This document shows positions 35,273-46,870 of a stretch of 64,000 nt of DNA, in pieces; positions within the stretch are counted from its first letter, which is position 1, and each line of letters opens with the position of its first letter. Under the pieces are notes generated by a model that searched no databases, was not told the origin of the DNA, and was given only the letters and a program-made list of their open reading frames with translations. The stretch is from Bufo bufo (taxonomy: Eukaryota; Chordata; Amphibia; Anura; Bufonidae). Position numbers and translations under genes: made by a program. Location: positions 69,409,371 through 69,473,370 of the forward strand of contig NC_053393.1 of NCBI RefSeq assembly GCF_905171765.1. Direction: 5' to 3'.

Positions 35273-36175
35273 GGCCTCTTTCACACGAGCGTGTCCGGAT
35301 AAGGTTCGGATGCGTTGCGGCAAACCCGCGCGAGTAGGTACCCAATTGCAGTCAGTTTTGACTGCGATTGCGTTCTGTTTAGTTTTTATCGCGCGGGTGC
35401 AATGCGTTTTGCACGCGCGTGATAAAAAACTGAATATGGTACCCAGACCCGAACTTCTTCACAGAAGTTCGGATTTGGGTTAGGTGTTGTGTAGATTGTA
35501 TTATTTCCCCTTATAACATGGTTATAAGGGAAAATAATAGCATTCTGAATACAAGTAAAATAGGGCTGGAGGGGTTAAAATAAATAAATAATTGAACTCA
35601 CCTTAATTCACTTGTTCATGCAGCCGGCATCTCTTCTGTCTTCTTCTTTGAGGAATAGGACCTTTGATGACGTCACTACGCTCATCACATGGTCCATCAC
35701 ATGATCTTTTACTATGGTAAAGGATCATGTGATGAGCGTAGTGACGTCATCAAAGGTCCTATTCCTCAAAGAAGAAGACGGAAGAGATGCCGGCTCCGCG
35801 AACAAGTGGATTAAGGTGAGTTAAATTATTTATTTATTTATTTTAACCCCCTCCAGCCCTATTCTACTATGCATTCTGTATTCAGAATGCTATTATTTTC
35901 CCTTATAACCATGTTATAAGGGAAAATAATAACGATCGGGTCCCCATCCCGATCGTCTCCTAGCAACCGTGCGTGAAAATCGCACCGCATCCGCACTTGC
36001 TTGCGCACAATATAGAACATGCTGCGATTTTCACGCAAAACACAAGTGATGCGTGAAAATCACCGCTCATGTGCACAGCCCCATAGAAATGAATGGGTCC
36101 GGATTCAGTGCGGGTGCAATGCGTTCACGTCACGCATTGCACCCGCGCAGAAATCTCGCCCGTGTGAAAGAGGCC
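35273..36175. mobile_element. 903-bp palindromic TTA element (sister of 25731-26610)
   Basis: TTA at 35270-35272 and 36176-36178. Ends GGCCTCTTTCACACGAGCG and, inverted from the right, GGCCTCTTTCACACGGGCG. The internal order of blocks (GTGCAATGCG, AACATGGTTATAAGGGAAAAT, TGACGTCACTACGCTCATC) repeats that of 25731-26610, and the centre is about 35710. Confidence 0.82.
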
Positions 36176-36178
36176 TTA

Positions 36179-37512
36179 GGGTTCCCGTAGAAGACCGCAC
36201 AGTGCACAGGCATCCCATTTATTAAATGTTCTAGACACTTTTTTGGCTTCTTCAAAGCAAGCCAAATAATAGGCGGTATAAACGCATCATCTACTGTGAT
36301 ACATCTGACACAGTTTTAGACTGTGTAGTCTAAGTTTACACTGTCTTAACCTTAGACAATATTAGTAAATCTGTCCCAATGGTTTTGTTATATATATATT
36401 TTTTTTAATCTTTTCTAGGGTTGGCCATATTGGACATACAATTGCATGTATACCCTGCTGCATGTATAGACAGTACAGAAGAGTGTGCCCGGTTTGGTGT
36501 CATAGGCTACGCTAGACTAATACAGTTTCCAGGAACTGATAGAGTATTGCCCCTTTGGGAGTGGCAGGATAACTGCCTACAGAGCCTCATCTGTATTTGT
36601 ATATTTTATAGGGTTGTTATCCTGTCTTAACTAGGTCCCCACCAGTGCAATAGAGCTATCATTAAATGACAGACGATAATGATAATGAGACGACTCTGTT
36701 GACCCTGTTCCAATCTACACAGTACAGTAGACAAGCGAGGTGCAGAAAACAGGAAATGTCAGCTTACTGTGCATCTTCGTGTTGGGATTTATTCTGTCGC
36801 ATTTGTCAAGCTCAAGAAGGATCGTTTTTTGTCTTTTGAGGTTTGGTTTTGGCTTCCTCCTAGATCAACACAGCTGGAGAAGTTGACAGTTGCGTCCTCT
36901 TTCAACCTTTACATGTAATTGTGACCACCGTGGAATTTCGTAGGGGTGAGAGATTGGCTCCATCCCAGGAGATAAATGAATAGTCAGTATTTAGCTGGAG
37001 ATTCCCCTTTGGATGTTGGTCATTTCTTCAGCGACATTTCCTGTACTGTAGGCACACACTGAGGTTCCCAGGATAAGCAGATAAAAGACTTCTTATCACG
37101 TGTTCTCCAGAATGTTGAGCTTTTATCCTGCATATTTATCTTGTGCAGTAAACAAACAGATAATTAAGGCGCTTTGTATCTCGTGACTGCAGAATGTTCT
37201 TATCTTATTTGTCATCTGCTTCAATGCCTTCTCTGTGCTGTTACGTCACTCTGTGGAGAGCCTTCTTTCTTGGAAGGGGATCAGAGCCTCAGGAGAACAG
37301 GTATCTCCAGTCCACAGTGATACAAAGTGAGGCTGAAGAAGCTTGTCACTTTACAAGATGCCATGCCTCTTTCTGTGTATTAACACAGGTCTCTTCCTAA
37401 AGGGATTTTCCAGTTTCCATCAACATGCTTTAAAATAATCATTCATGGAGGTAGCTGTAATTTTGTAATGTATTTCTTTCAACTTTATTGTTCCTATCTT
37501 TTGTTCAGGGCT
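36179..37512. other. no gene recognised; one repeat relic
   Basis: About 36235-36380 holds an AGTAAATCTGTCCC-type relic like those at 5480-5830 and 13430-13740. The rest contains short ORFs with no motif on either strand. Confidence 0.4.
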
Positions 37513-38318
37513 GTGATCACTAGAGATGGCCTTGCGGTCGTTTCGCGGCGAACTTTGCTCATCGCGATTCGCCAAAATGGCGAACATATGGCGATGTCCG
37601 CCAGTGCCATATTCTTTTGCCTTGTGCAGAACTTTGACCCATGACACATCCATCAGGTGGGACAGGACAGCCAATTGAGACGTTTCAGCACATGGATATA
37701 CCCCCTACCCTATAAATAAACCCGATCTGGCCGCCATTTTACATTCAGTCTTTTGCCAGGGAGAGGTTGCTGTGTGGAGCAGGGACAGGCTGTTAGGGAA
37801 ACCAAACGCTAGCTAATAGGGCCACAAAAGTCCTTTTAAGGACTGGTATAGGTGTGCTATCGATAGGTGTGATATACTTATAATATACTTTCTAACATAG
37901 AAAATATTATAGTGCATTTGTATTGTGCAGCAGTTGTGTGCGGTTCTTCTGTGATACTGCAGCTATGCAGAGGGACAAACGCTATTGGAATAACTAATTG
38001 CAACTGGTGTGATATACCAGTTGCCCCCAAAAAAACTGAGGCAGGGGTGTTATATACCAATAATATACTTTCTATATAGTGCATTTGTATTGTGCAGCAG
38101 TTGTGTGCGGTTCTGCTGAGATACCGCAGCTATACAGAGGGACAAACGCTATTGGAACAACTAATTGCAACTGGTGTGATATAACCGTTTTCCCCAAAAA
38201 AACGGATTAAGGGGTTTGATATAGCTGCTTCCAGCAAATAATCATTAAGGGGTTCTATATACCTGCTTCCAAAAATACTGCTCTTCTACGGGGACTTTGT
38301 AAAAGGGTCATTTTGAAA

Positions 38319-41262
38319 ATGATATGCAGAGGAAGAGGCAGGCCATTCTGCAGGGGTGGTAGAGGTCGGGCAGGTGCACCAGGCCGGAACCTAAGTGGGA
38401 AGTTGGAGAAGGTACGCGCGATTACGTCAAAGGACGCACCAGAGTTGGTTGAGTGGCTCACTCAACCTTCCGCTTCTGCACCCTCCTAATCCTCTGTAAC
38501 TGCGCCCTCCTCTCTGCTGTGTGCACCCCCAAAGACACCACCACCACCATTGCCCCTCCACTCGAGTCAGAGGAATTATTTTCTCATCCATTCCCAGACC
38601 TTACCGATGCGCAGACATTCTTGGCATCGGATGAGGAAGAGGAGGTAGCAACGTCCGCCACCCAGCGGTCTGACGACAGTACCCAGATCAGCCCAAGGTT
38701 AGAGATCCCCGCTGTTGCTGCCTACTCAGAGATCTCTAATGTCAGTGCTGGTGAAGGTGACGATAATGATGTGTCTATGGATGTCACGTGGGTGCCCACA
38801 AGAGAGAAAGAGGAGGGGAGTTCAGAAGGAGAGACAGAGCAGCATATAGGGGGTAGAAGTAGGAGAAGCAGGCAGAACTCGCAATGCACAGGAGGCAAAA
38901 AGCAGACTGCAAATGTATCTGGAGCGAGCCATCCACCATGCACGGTCACTTCTGGCACTCCCGGGACGCCGGCACATGGCTCCGCAGTGTGGGCTTTTTT
39001 TTTAACGTATCCGCTGCTGACAAAAGTGTTGCCATCTGAAGCCCTGCAGCCTGTGCTGTCAACGCATAAGTCGCGGTAAGCCCAACACTCTTCTAGGGAC
39101 GACTGCCTTAAGAAGGCACCTGGCCTCCCATCGCCAAGCCCAATGGGAGCAACACAGTCAGAACCCACAAAGCCACACTCCCGGCGCTCCACATCCTGCC
39201 TCTTCTCCTTCTCCTCTCTCCTCCCATTTGTCCTCCACCGGAGGCGCCGTGCTGTGGTGCTGCGCTTGTATGGAGGCGCACACCCCCAACACACCCCCGG
39301 AAGTCACGTGGGGTAAGGGAATCTGACGTTTTAAAGGTTTTCTGACAGAACAACGGATAACCCTCTTGTCGGAGGGTTATCGGATCTGCTAGCCCGTCAA
39401 CTACTGCCGCATAAACTGGTGGACTCGGAGGCCTTTAGAAAATTTGTGGCCATTGGCACACCGCAATAAAAGGTCCACAGAAGGAAATATTTCTCCCAGA
39501 AGGGCATCCTAGAGCTATATGGCCATGTTCAGCGGCAAGTGAATGTATCTCTGGCACACAGTGTCGGTGCCAAGATACATCTGACCACAGACACGTGGTC
39601 TAGCAAACACTGGCAGGGAAGGTACATAACTTTTACTGCCCACTGGGTGAACCTTCTGACAGCTGTCAAGCATGCAACCTATGGCACCCGTGTGGATTTG
39701 GTGTTACCGCCATGGATTGCACTCCTTTTAGCTCTGTGGTCATAGGCCGATCAGTGGCTAACCCCACTCAATTTGACAATTGATAAAGTGGTGTGCGACA
39801 CCGGTACCAATCTGCTGAGCGTGCTGAAACAGGGTAAAATGACACACGGGCCGTGCATGGCACACGTCCTGAACTTAGTCGTGCAGCGATTCGTTGCCAA
39901 ATACCCCGGGGTCCAGGGCGTCTTGCGGCAGGCCAGGAAAATCTCTGCCCATTTTAGAAGATCTTACACGCCCATGGCTCGCCTTGCTGACGTTCAGCGG
40001 CGACACCACTTGCCCGTCAGACGTCTGATTTGTGACTGCCCAACGCGCTGGAACTCCACCTTGTATATGCTTTATAGGCTGCTCCAGCAGAAAAGGGCCA
40101 TTAACGACTACCTGTATGAATTCTGCGGCAGGACAGGTTCTGGGGAGCTTGTTTTTTTCTCACCGCGCCAGTGGCTGCTCATGAGCGACGCATGCAGACT
40201 TCTGCGGCCATTTGATGAGATCACCAAAATGGTCAGTCAGTAGCAGCCAGGGTGCCATCAGTGACATCGTACCTTACACCTTCTTTCTGGAGCGTGCCTT
40301 GCGTCATGTCATTGATCAAGCCTACGAGGTTCAGGAGCAGAAAGATGAGGAAGTCGCAATGCTGAATGAATTCCCATGGGGGGCAACTCCATCTAAGACA
40401 AGTCAGCAGGAGTCTGAAGAGGAGGAGGATGGTGCGTGGGGGGAGGAGGAGGAGCAAGAAGAGCAGGCTTTAAACTTTTCTAGGATCCCTGGTGTTGTCC
40501 GTTAATGGGGGGGAGGAGACCAAGGACGACATTCTCCTGGGCGATGAGCAGGAGCCAGGCCGCTCCACTGCTTCCAATTTAGTGCAAATGGGGGCCTTCA
40601 TGCTTCAGTGTTTGAAGAGGGACCTCGGTATAAAAAGCATAAAGGGAAAGGACCAGTACTGAGTGGCAACGTACTTAGACCCCCGGTACAAACACAAAAT
40701 GGCAGACATGTTACCAGCCTCACAAAGAGCTGTCAGAATGCAGAATTTCCAGGCCTTGCTTCGAGAGATGCTGCATTCTGCTGTTGCGGACGCTAGCAGA
40801 GGAATTTCCACCCACAGAAAAACTGTTGCTGGTACTAATCCTACCGCGCATGCAAGAAGAGGGCGGTTTAAAGATGTATTGGTCACTTCGGATATGAGAT
40901 CATTCTTGCAGCCAATCCATCGACAGCCGCCCTCAGGATCCAGCCTCAGGGAACGCCTAGACCGACAGGTGTCCGACTACATCGGATTAACGGCCGATGT
41001 GGACGCTCTGAGAAGCGAGGAACCGCTGGACTACTGGGTGTGCAGGCTTGACCTGTGGCCAGAGCTGGCACAATTTGCCATGGAACTATTGGCTTGCCCC
41101 TCGTCGAGTGTCCTGTCCGAAAGGACGTTCAGCGCAGCAGGGGGGATTGTGACCAATAAGCGCACTCGCCTAGCTCACGACAGTGGGGACTACCTCACAT
41201 TTTTAAAAATTAATGAGGCATGGATCTTGGAGGAATTCAACACCTGTGATGATCACGTATAA
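38319..41262 (+). pseudogene. hAT transposase pseudogene
   Basis: The ATG at 38319 starts a basic Gly/Arg-rich leader and the block SGKLEKVRAITSKDAPELVE, cut at TAA 38487-38489. A shifted frame continues through an acidic Ser/Glu-rich stretch (38490-38980) and a damaged BED-type zinc finger beginning SAVW at about 38983. The catalytic region appears in pieces: 39539-39745 (TDTWSSKHWQGRYITFTAHW), 39773-40243 (DTGTNLLSVL, CPTRWNSTLYML) and 40663-41262. The last contains YLDPRYKHKM and the dimerisation signature ACPSSSVLSERTFSAAGGIV followed by NKRTRL. At least four frame changes or stops exist, so no working enzyme is expected. Confidence 0.85.
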
Positions 41263-41383
41263 TTGAATTTCACCTATTACCATTGAGGATTTTTTCAAGA
41301 GGGGGGATTTTGTTAGCCATGTTTTTAATCCAATTTTATTTTTTTTAGTTCTTTTACACATATGTATTTGACATGTATTTGTA

Positions 41384-41794
41384 CTGGCCTGCAGTAAAAT
41401 TGATATCCAATGGACGTCTAATATACCTCCAGCTACATAATCATTTGATGTTTTCTGTCCGGTGAATGAATAATTTTTGGGGCCTGTAGTCCACTGGCCT
41501 GCAGTAAAATTGATATCCACTGACCGTCTAATATACCTCTAGCCACATAATCACTTGATCTTATATGTACGGTGAATGTGTAGTTTTTGGGGCCTGTAAT
41601 ATAACTGGCCAACAGTAAAATTGTTATACGGTGATCGCCTAATGTACCTCCAGCCACATGATCAATTGTTCTTTTCTGTCCGGTGAATGAATAATTTTTG
41701 GGGCCTGTAGTCCACTGGCCTGCAATAAAATTTAAATCCAATGACCATCTAATATACCTCTAGCCACATAATCACTTGATGTTCTCTGTCCAGT
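41384..41794. repeat. 110-bp tandem repeat near hAT right end
   Basis: Units begin CTGGCCTGCAGTAAAAT at about 41384, 41494, 41605 and 41715. Each contains TATACCTC.AGC.ACATAATCA, TTCTGTCCGGTGAATG and TTTTTGGGGCCTGTA. The fourth unit is broken by the insertion at 41795, and its remainder resumes at about 43398 (CTGTCCGGTGAATGCC). Confidence 0.85.
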
Positions 41795-43288
41795 GAATGA
41801 ACTGAGATTAAACGGGTATATCATCAAAAATAAATCCTTTATTGAATAAATGACACTTAAACGAGACATGAGACAACAGATAAAAAATGGCTACATCTGA
41901 GGAGGCATGTTAACACAAATGAGACATGGGGAGGGAGGGGTTGGAGTATGCAATATACAAATGGAGGTACAAAAAAGGAGTGCAGTACCTCACTGATTTC
42001 TGTATGTATACCTGCAACCACAGATATGAAAATGCTAAAGTGCAAATGTTGAGTGGCAAAACACCATATCAATAGGTGGTTGCAGATTACACCACGACAT
42101 ATGGATGTGTAATGGTACCAAAAAGTTGGACCATATAACAGCCAAAAGAGGGTTAAAGTGCAAGTGCATAAGAAGTCACCATATCAATGGTCAAATACCA
42201 CAGTTGTAGCTATGGTGGCAACTTAAACCTCCAAATGCATACAGATCTGGCTCAGGTGCACAGTGAACATCCGCTGAACATGGCCATATGCGCTTCTTAT
42301 AAGGAACCCTACACACCTGGATCACATATCGAATTAAGTTAGGAACGCCCCATTGTAATATATAATGTATGACAAATTCTGTCATACATGATTAAATACA
42401 AGTGGACAACCAATATATAATATATTCTTTACATGATTAAGTGGGTGAACCAACAATCAATACATAAATCAAACATAATTAAAATGTGTTAAAAAATAAG
42501 TACATTCATGTCAAGGTCAGTAAGCCACGTCCAGAGACGGACAGCATCCCAATGTCCTGATTACAATGGGGCGTTCCTAACTTAATTCGATATGTGATCC
42601 AGGTGTGTAGGGTTCCTTATAAGAAGCGCATTCACAAGGAGAGCCTCACCCCCAGAGGAAGGCATCCGCCGAAACGCGCGTCGGGGTTACGTGGCTCTCC
42701 TGAGGTGTATATCTCCATATTTATGGGTATGTAGATATGCTATATTGTTGTGGATTTTGAGGGATGTGTTCATTGGCTCTAGGTGCTCAGCTATACCCAC
42801 TTGGGTTATCCACAGGTGGATGTTCACTGTGCACCTGAGCCAGATCTGTATGCATTTGGAGGTTTAAGTTGCCACCATAGCTACAACTGTGGTATTTGAC
42901 CATTGTTATGGTGACTTCTTATGCACTTGCACTTTAACCCTCTTTTGCCTGTTATATGGTCCCACTTTTTGGTACCATTACACATCCATATGTCGCGGTG
43001 TAATCTGCAACCACCTATTGATATGGTGTTTTGCCACTCAACATTTGCACTTTAGCATTTTCATATCTGTGGTTGCAGGTATACATACAGAAATCAGTGA
43101 GGTACTGCACCCCTTTTTTCTACCTCCGTTTGTATATTGCATACTCCAACCCTTCCCTCCCCATGTCTCATTTGTGTTAACATGCCTCCTCAGATGTAGC
43201 CATTTTTTATCTGTTGTCTCGTTTATGTGTCATTTATTCAATAAAGGATTTATTTTTGATGATATACCCGTTTAATCTCAGTTCATTC
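41795..43288. mobile_element. inverted-repeat insertion (snapback) within hAT array
   Basis: The arm 41795-42272 is the near-perfect inverse of 42818-43288. An inner pair, 42288-42358 against 42560-42630, is also inverted. A segment of about 190 bp (42631-42817), including CACCCCCAGAGGAAG and CGAAACGCGCGTCGGGG, is present on the right side only. Both outer ends read GAATGAACTGAGATTAAACGG outward. The ORFs 41857-42072 (-) and 42889-43275 (+) are mirror copies of the same non-coding sequence. The best reading is two copies of a short interspersed repeat inserted head to head. Confidence 0.72.
42637..42708 (+). ncRNA. hammerhead-ribozyme-like motif (degenerate)
   Basis: The order of elements fits a type-I hammerhead. 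A stem I of eight pairs (GGAGAGCC with GGCTCTCC) is followed by ACCCC/GGGGT. Then come a core CAGAGGA in place of CUGANGA, a short stem II GGC/GCC, the GAAA box, a tiny self-complementary ACGCGCGT stem III, and a UC that would be the cleavage position. Departures from consensus are A for U in the first core box and one extra A before stem II. Activity is doubtful and family membership is an inference. Confidence 0.35.
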
Positions 43289-43973
43289 TTGTTGGTGGGT
43301 TTTTACTTACTCTTTCCGGGTCTATTTAACATGGTATATTCAATTACTGTTTATGTGTATGTCTATGTTCTGTGTAACCTATTTGTTATAATCTGTCCGG
43401 TGAATGCCTAATGTTTGAGCCTGTACTCTCGTGGCCTAAAATAAAAATTTTCTAGGCTCCAGCAGGGCACATTTTTGAGAGTTTCCTTTTAATACGTGTA
43501 AAAATGGCCGCTGATTAAAATGCATATTTTTTTGTGGGAATTTTTGCAATTGTTCCCCCTTTGGTATGTCACTGTCCATGTTGTGGGACGATTTGTGCAC
43601 TTCTAGTAAGTATTTGGTGGCTGCAAATATGACTTGAAGGTTTTTCAGGTTCGCCTGCCATTAAAGTGAATTGGGCCCGCCACAAACGTGCGGTTCGCAA
43701 ACATTTGATTGCGGTCGCGCGATCGCGAATCGTCCCGGCCGATGTTCGTCCATCACTAGTGGTCACATGACTATGTCCAGGCAGCTCTTTTGTTATTTCC
43801 TATGATGTTATGTCCATGGGCGGGGCAGTGGAGTGCCTATGTAACTAGCTGGGTGGGAGGAGCTATAAACTAATTGGGTGTTGTTTCTAACATTAACTTG
43901 TGCTATTGATTTATGCAAAGTTTTTTGAGATGACAGTGATAATTTAAGCAATAATAGAGAAAGACTTATGTTA

Positions 43974-44437
43974 GGCTACTTTCACACTACCGTTCAGAGC
44001 GGGTCTGTCTGATGTCTGCACAGACGGATCCGCTCCTATAATGCAGACGTTTGGATCCGTTCAGAACGGATCCGTCTGCATTATAGTTAAAAAAAAATTC
44101 TAAGTGTGAAAGTAGCTTCAGACGGATCCGTCCAGACTTTACATTGAAAGTCAATGGGGGACGGATCCGTTTGAAGATTGAGCCATATTGTGTCAACTTC
44201 AAACAGATCCGTCCCCATTGACTTACATTGTAAGTCTGGACGGATCCGCTTGCCTCCGCATGGCCAGGCGGACACCCGAACGCTGCAAGCAGCGAGCGGA
44301 CACCTGAACACTGAGCGGAGCGGAGGCTGAACGCTGCCAGACTGATGCATTCTGAGCGGATCCGCATCCACTCCGAATGCATTAGAGCTGGACGGATGCT
44401 CACAAGCGGAGCCCCGAACGCAGGTGTGAAAGTAACC
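43974..44437. mobile_element. TTA-type MITE, CTTTCACA group
   Basis: TTA at 43971-43973 and 44438-44440 flanks GGCTACTTTCACACTACCG and the inverted right end GGTTACTTTCACACCTGCG. The inside has many ACGGATCCG palindromic words and CAATGGGGACGG-like mirrored blocks. Confidence 0.78.
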
Positions 44438-44440
44438 TTA

Positions 44441-45370
44441 CCTGGAAGGTTGCTGGTTTCTGTTTGGAATTTTAACCTCTAAAATAGTTTGGTGTAGCAT
44501 AAAATTACTAATTGTGTTTAGTGAAAAGACTGGCATTGTTAGGAAGCTGGGAGCCAAAGACATTTCTACAATGAAATGTTGGCTTTTTCCTCCTCACTAT
44601 TAAGGTAGCTGTACATGGGTGCAGGTGTAGTGGGCTGCCCCCCAGGGCTGATCGGGTACCAGTGTATAGAAATGCTGAGTGGTGATGCTGCCCTAATAGT
44701 TTGTGTAGTGGTGCTCCTACCTGGATACTGTCGCTCCCCGGGGTTAGGCTCCATAGCAACAAAAGAGTTGTAGTTGGTGGAATAGGTAGAGTCCAGACTG
44801 GGTGAAGTTTAACAGTTTTACTTGAACAAACTTCCAATAAACTTGTGTCATCCAAACAATACTTGATCTTTCTCTTGGCTCCAGCAGGCTAAGGGTAAAC
44901 TGACAGGTAAACTTGAATACTTTGATTTATCTCTCTGCTGCTGTGCTAATCTCTGGCTTCTCTGGCCGCATCCAGAGCATGATTTTTCTACCTAGGCCAC
45001 AGACCCCTTGATTAAGGTCGTTATCCGACCGAAATGTTAGGACTATTCTCATGGCCTCTTATATTGATGTATATTCTGATGGAAACTAAGTACAAAATGA
45101 TGTGAAACTGCACATTATGTATTAAAGCATCACTTGAAAAGAACTCCTTGGTGTGCGATAGATTTCTCCATTGAATCGCTGGCTTCAGTTACTGTTTCTA
45201 ATGAGATTGTGGTATCCTGTGACCTGTTTTGCTGAGTAGGGGTCTTTGGCTCTATTTTGCCTCTCAGAGATACTAAGTCCTTTTATACAGTATATCAGGA
45301 GTGGGCTGCTCTTTGAGCTACTTTCCCAAAGCTCCTGCAGCAGTGAGGGGAAATACTCCATCGTCACACT
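44441..45370. other. flank with possible LTR- or SINE-like relic
   Basis: No gene is recognised. About 44610-44900 is a diverged repeat with a GCTCCCCGGGGTTAGG block. At 45003-45045 the motif CTTGATTAAGGTCG...CGACCGAAATG can form a 5-bp stem before GAAA, like the hammerhead-like motif at 42637-42708. Nothing else is supported. Confidence 0.4.
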
Positions 45371-45410
45371 ATAACTTTTACTGAACGTTGCTCCTAGTAA
45401 CAGTTACATC
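45371..45410 (-). repeat. inverted Gypsy LTR fragment, outer piece
   Basis: About 40 bases ending in AGTTACATC are the reverse complement of 57981-58020 in the 3' LTR at 57417-58361. The match is interrupted by the hAT at 45411-50097 and resumes at 50098. The last eight bases are the hAT target duplication GTTACATC (45403-45410). Confidence 0.8.
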
Positions 45411-46061
45411 CAGTGGCGTAACTAGAGTGTTATGGGCCCCAGTGCAAACTTTGTATCGGGGCCCCCCTACCCCCCGATTTTTATAAAGAAGCGGCAGATT
45501 TTCTTACTAATGGCTTTCCCGTGTGGCTAGTCCGCTGCGTGAATGAGGGCCAAGCTCCATTCCGGACAGCAGAGACACGGAGCAGTAACATAATTGATAA
45601 TGCTCCGTGCCTCTCTGTGACCTTTTTACTAAAAAATCACAGGGAGATAAAGTGGTCACCGTGATTTTGTAGCAAAACGATCATAGAGAGGCATGGAGCA
45701 TTATCAATCATGTTACTGCTCGGTGTCTCTGCTGTCCGGAGCGGGGCTTGGCTCTCTTTCACACAGCAGATTAGCCACACGGGATCCGCTCGTGTGAAAG
45801 AGCCCAATGCATGGCTACACTCACCCAATCCTAATAAAATCTGGTCCTACCTCATCCAGGGTGTCGCTGGCGTCGGTGTGATGTCCGCTGGATCCAGAAC
45901 AAGGTCCCTGTGGTGATAGAAAAAAAAAGAATAATCACATAAGGAAGGGATGGTGACTACCCCTGTGAAACTACCAGCTGGGGGAGCTCTGCTGGCCTGG
46001 TAGACTGAGCTATGCCAATGTATAGCAGGGTAATTTAGGACATTTCCCCTAAGTGCTACCA

Positions 46062-46870
46062 CACAGTACTAATGTCCACATTGTGGCCCCTCACAGTAGT
46101 AATGCCCATCTTGTGGCCTTTCACAGTAATTAAGCCCACCTTGTGGTCCCTTCACAAAAGTTATGTCCTTCTTGTGGCCCCTCACAGCAGTTATGCCCAC
46201 CTTTGTTCCTGTCACAGTAGTTATGCCCAGATATGTGCCCCTCACAGTAGTTATGCCAAATATGTGCCCCCTAACAGTAGTTATGCCAAATATATGCCCC
46301 CTCACGGTATTTATGCCAGATATGTGCCCCTCACAGTGGATATGCCCAGATATGTGCCCGCTCACAGTGGTTATGCCCAGATATGTGCCCACTCACAGTA
46401 GTTATGCCCAGATATGTGCCCCTCACAGTGGATATGGCCAGATATGTTCCCCCTCACAGTAGTTATGCCAGACTATGTGCCCCTCACAGTAGTTATGACC
46501 AGATATGTGCCCCCTACAGTGGTTATGCCATATTATGTGCCCCTCACATTAAATATGCCCACATATGTGCCCCTCACAGTGGTTATGCCAGATTATGTGC
46601 CCCCCTCACAGTAGTTATGCCTTTATATGTGCCATCTCATAGTTATGCCTTTATATGTGCCCCCCTCACAGTAGTTATGCCAGATATGTGCCCCCCTACA
46701 GTGGTTATGCCAGATTATGTGCCCCTCACATTAGATATGCCCACATATGTGCCCCTCACAGTGGTTATGCCAGATTATGTGCCCCCCTCACAGTAGTTAT
46801 GGCAGATTAGGTGCCCCCTCAGTAGAGATGCCCACTTTTGTGCCCCCTCACTCTAGTTGTGCCCATCACC
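46062..46870. repeat. 30-bp minisatellite, about 27 units
   Basis: The consensus is CAGTAGTTATGCCCAGATA then TGTGCCCCTCA, with many point changes. Unit length is divisible by three, so long repetitive ORFs occur on both strands (46069-46796). They encode only decamer repeats and are rejected as genes. There are no unique spacers, so it is not a CRISPR array. Confidence 0.92.

Larger units (their letters stand above)
37521..43758 (+). mobile_element. 6.2-kb hAT transposon with decayed transposase and nested insertion
   Basis: The left end TAGAGATGGCC and the inverted right end TAGTGATGGAC are flanked by GTGATCAC (37513-37520) and GTGGTCAC (43759-43766), an 8-bp duplication with one mismatch. 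Subterminal regions are rich in TTCGCG/GCGAAC words. The body holds a leader with short tandem pieces (37880-38260), a transposase pseudogene (38319-41262), a 110-bp tandem array (41384-41794) and an inverted-repeat insertion (41795-43288). Confidence 0.85.

Noticed and set aside
38722..39294. 190-codon minus-strand ORF in the hAT
   Set aside because: It is antisense to the acidic and BED regions of the transposase on the plus strand.
42889..43275. 128-codon hydrophobic ORF
   Set aside because: It lies inside the snapback repeat and appears again inverted at 41857-42072, with no start or family signal.
46069..46796. possible CRISPR array or repetitive protein
   Set aside because: Units are contiguous 30-bp minisatellite copies with no unique spacers, in a eukaryotic transposon. 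ORFs are decamer repeats on both strands.
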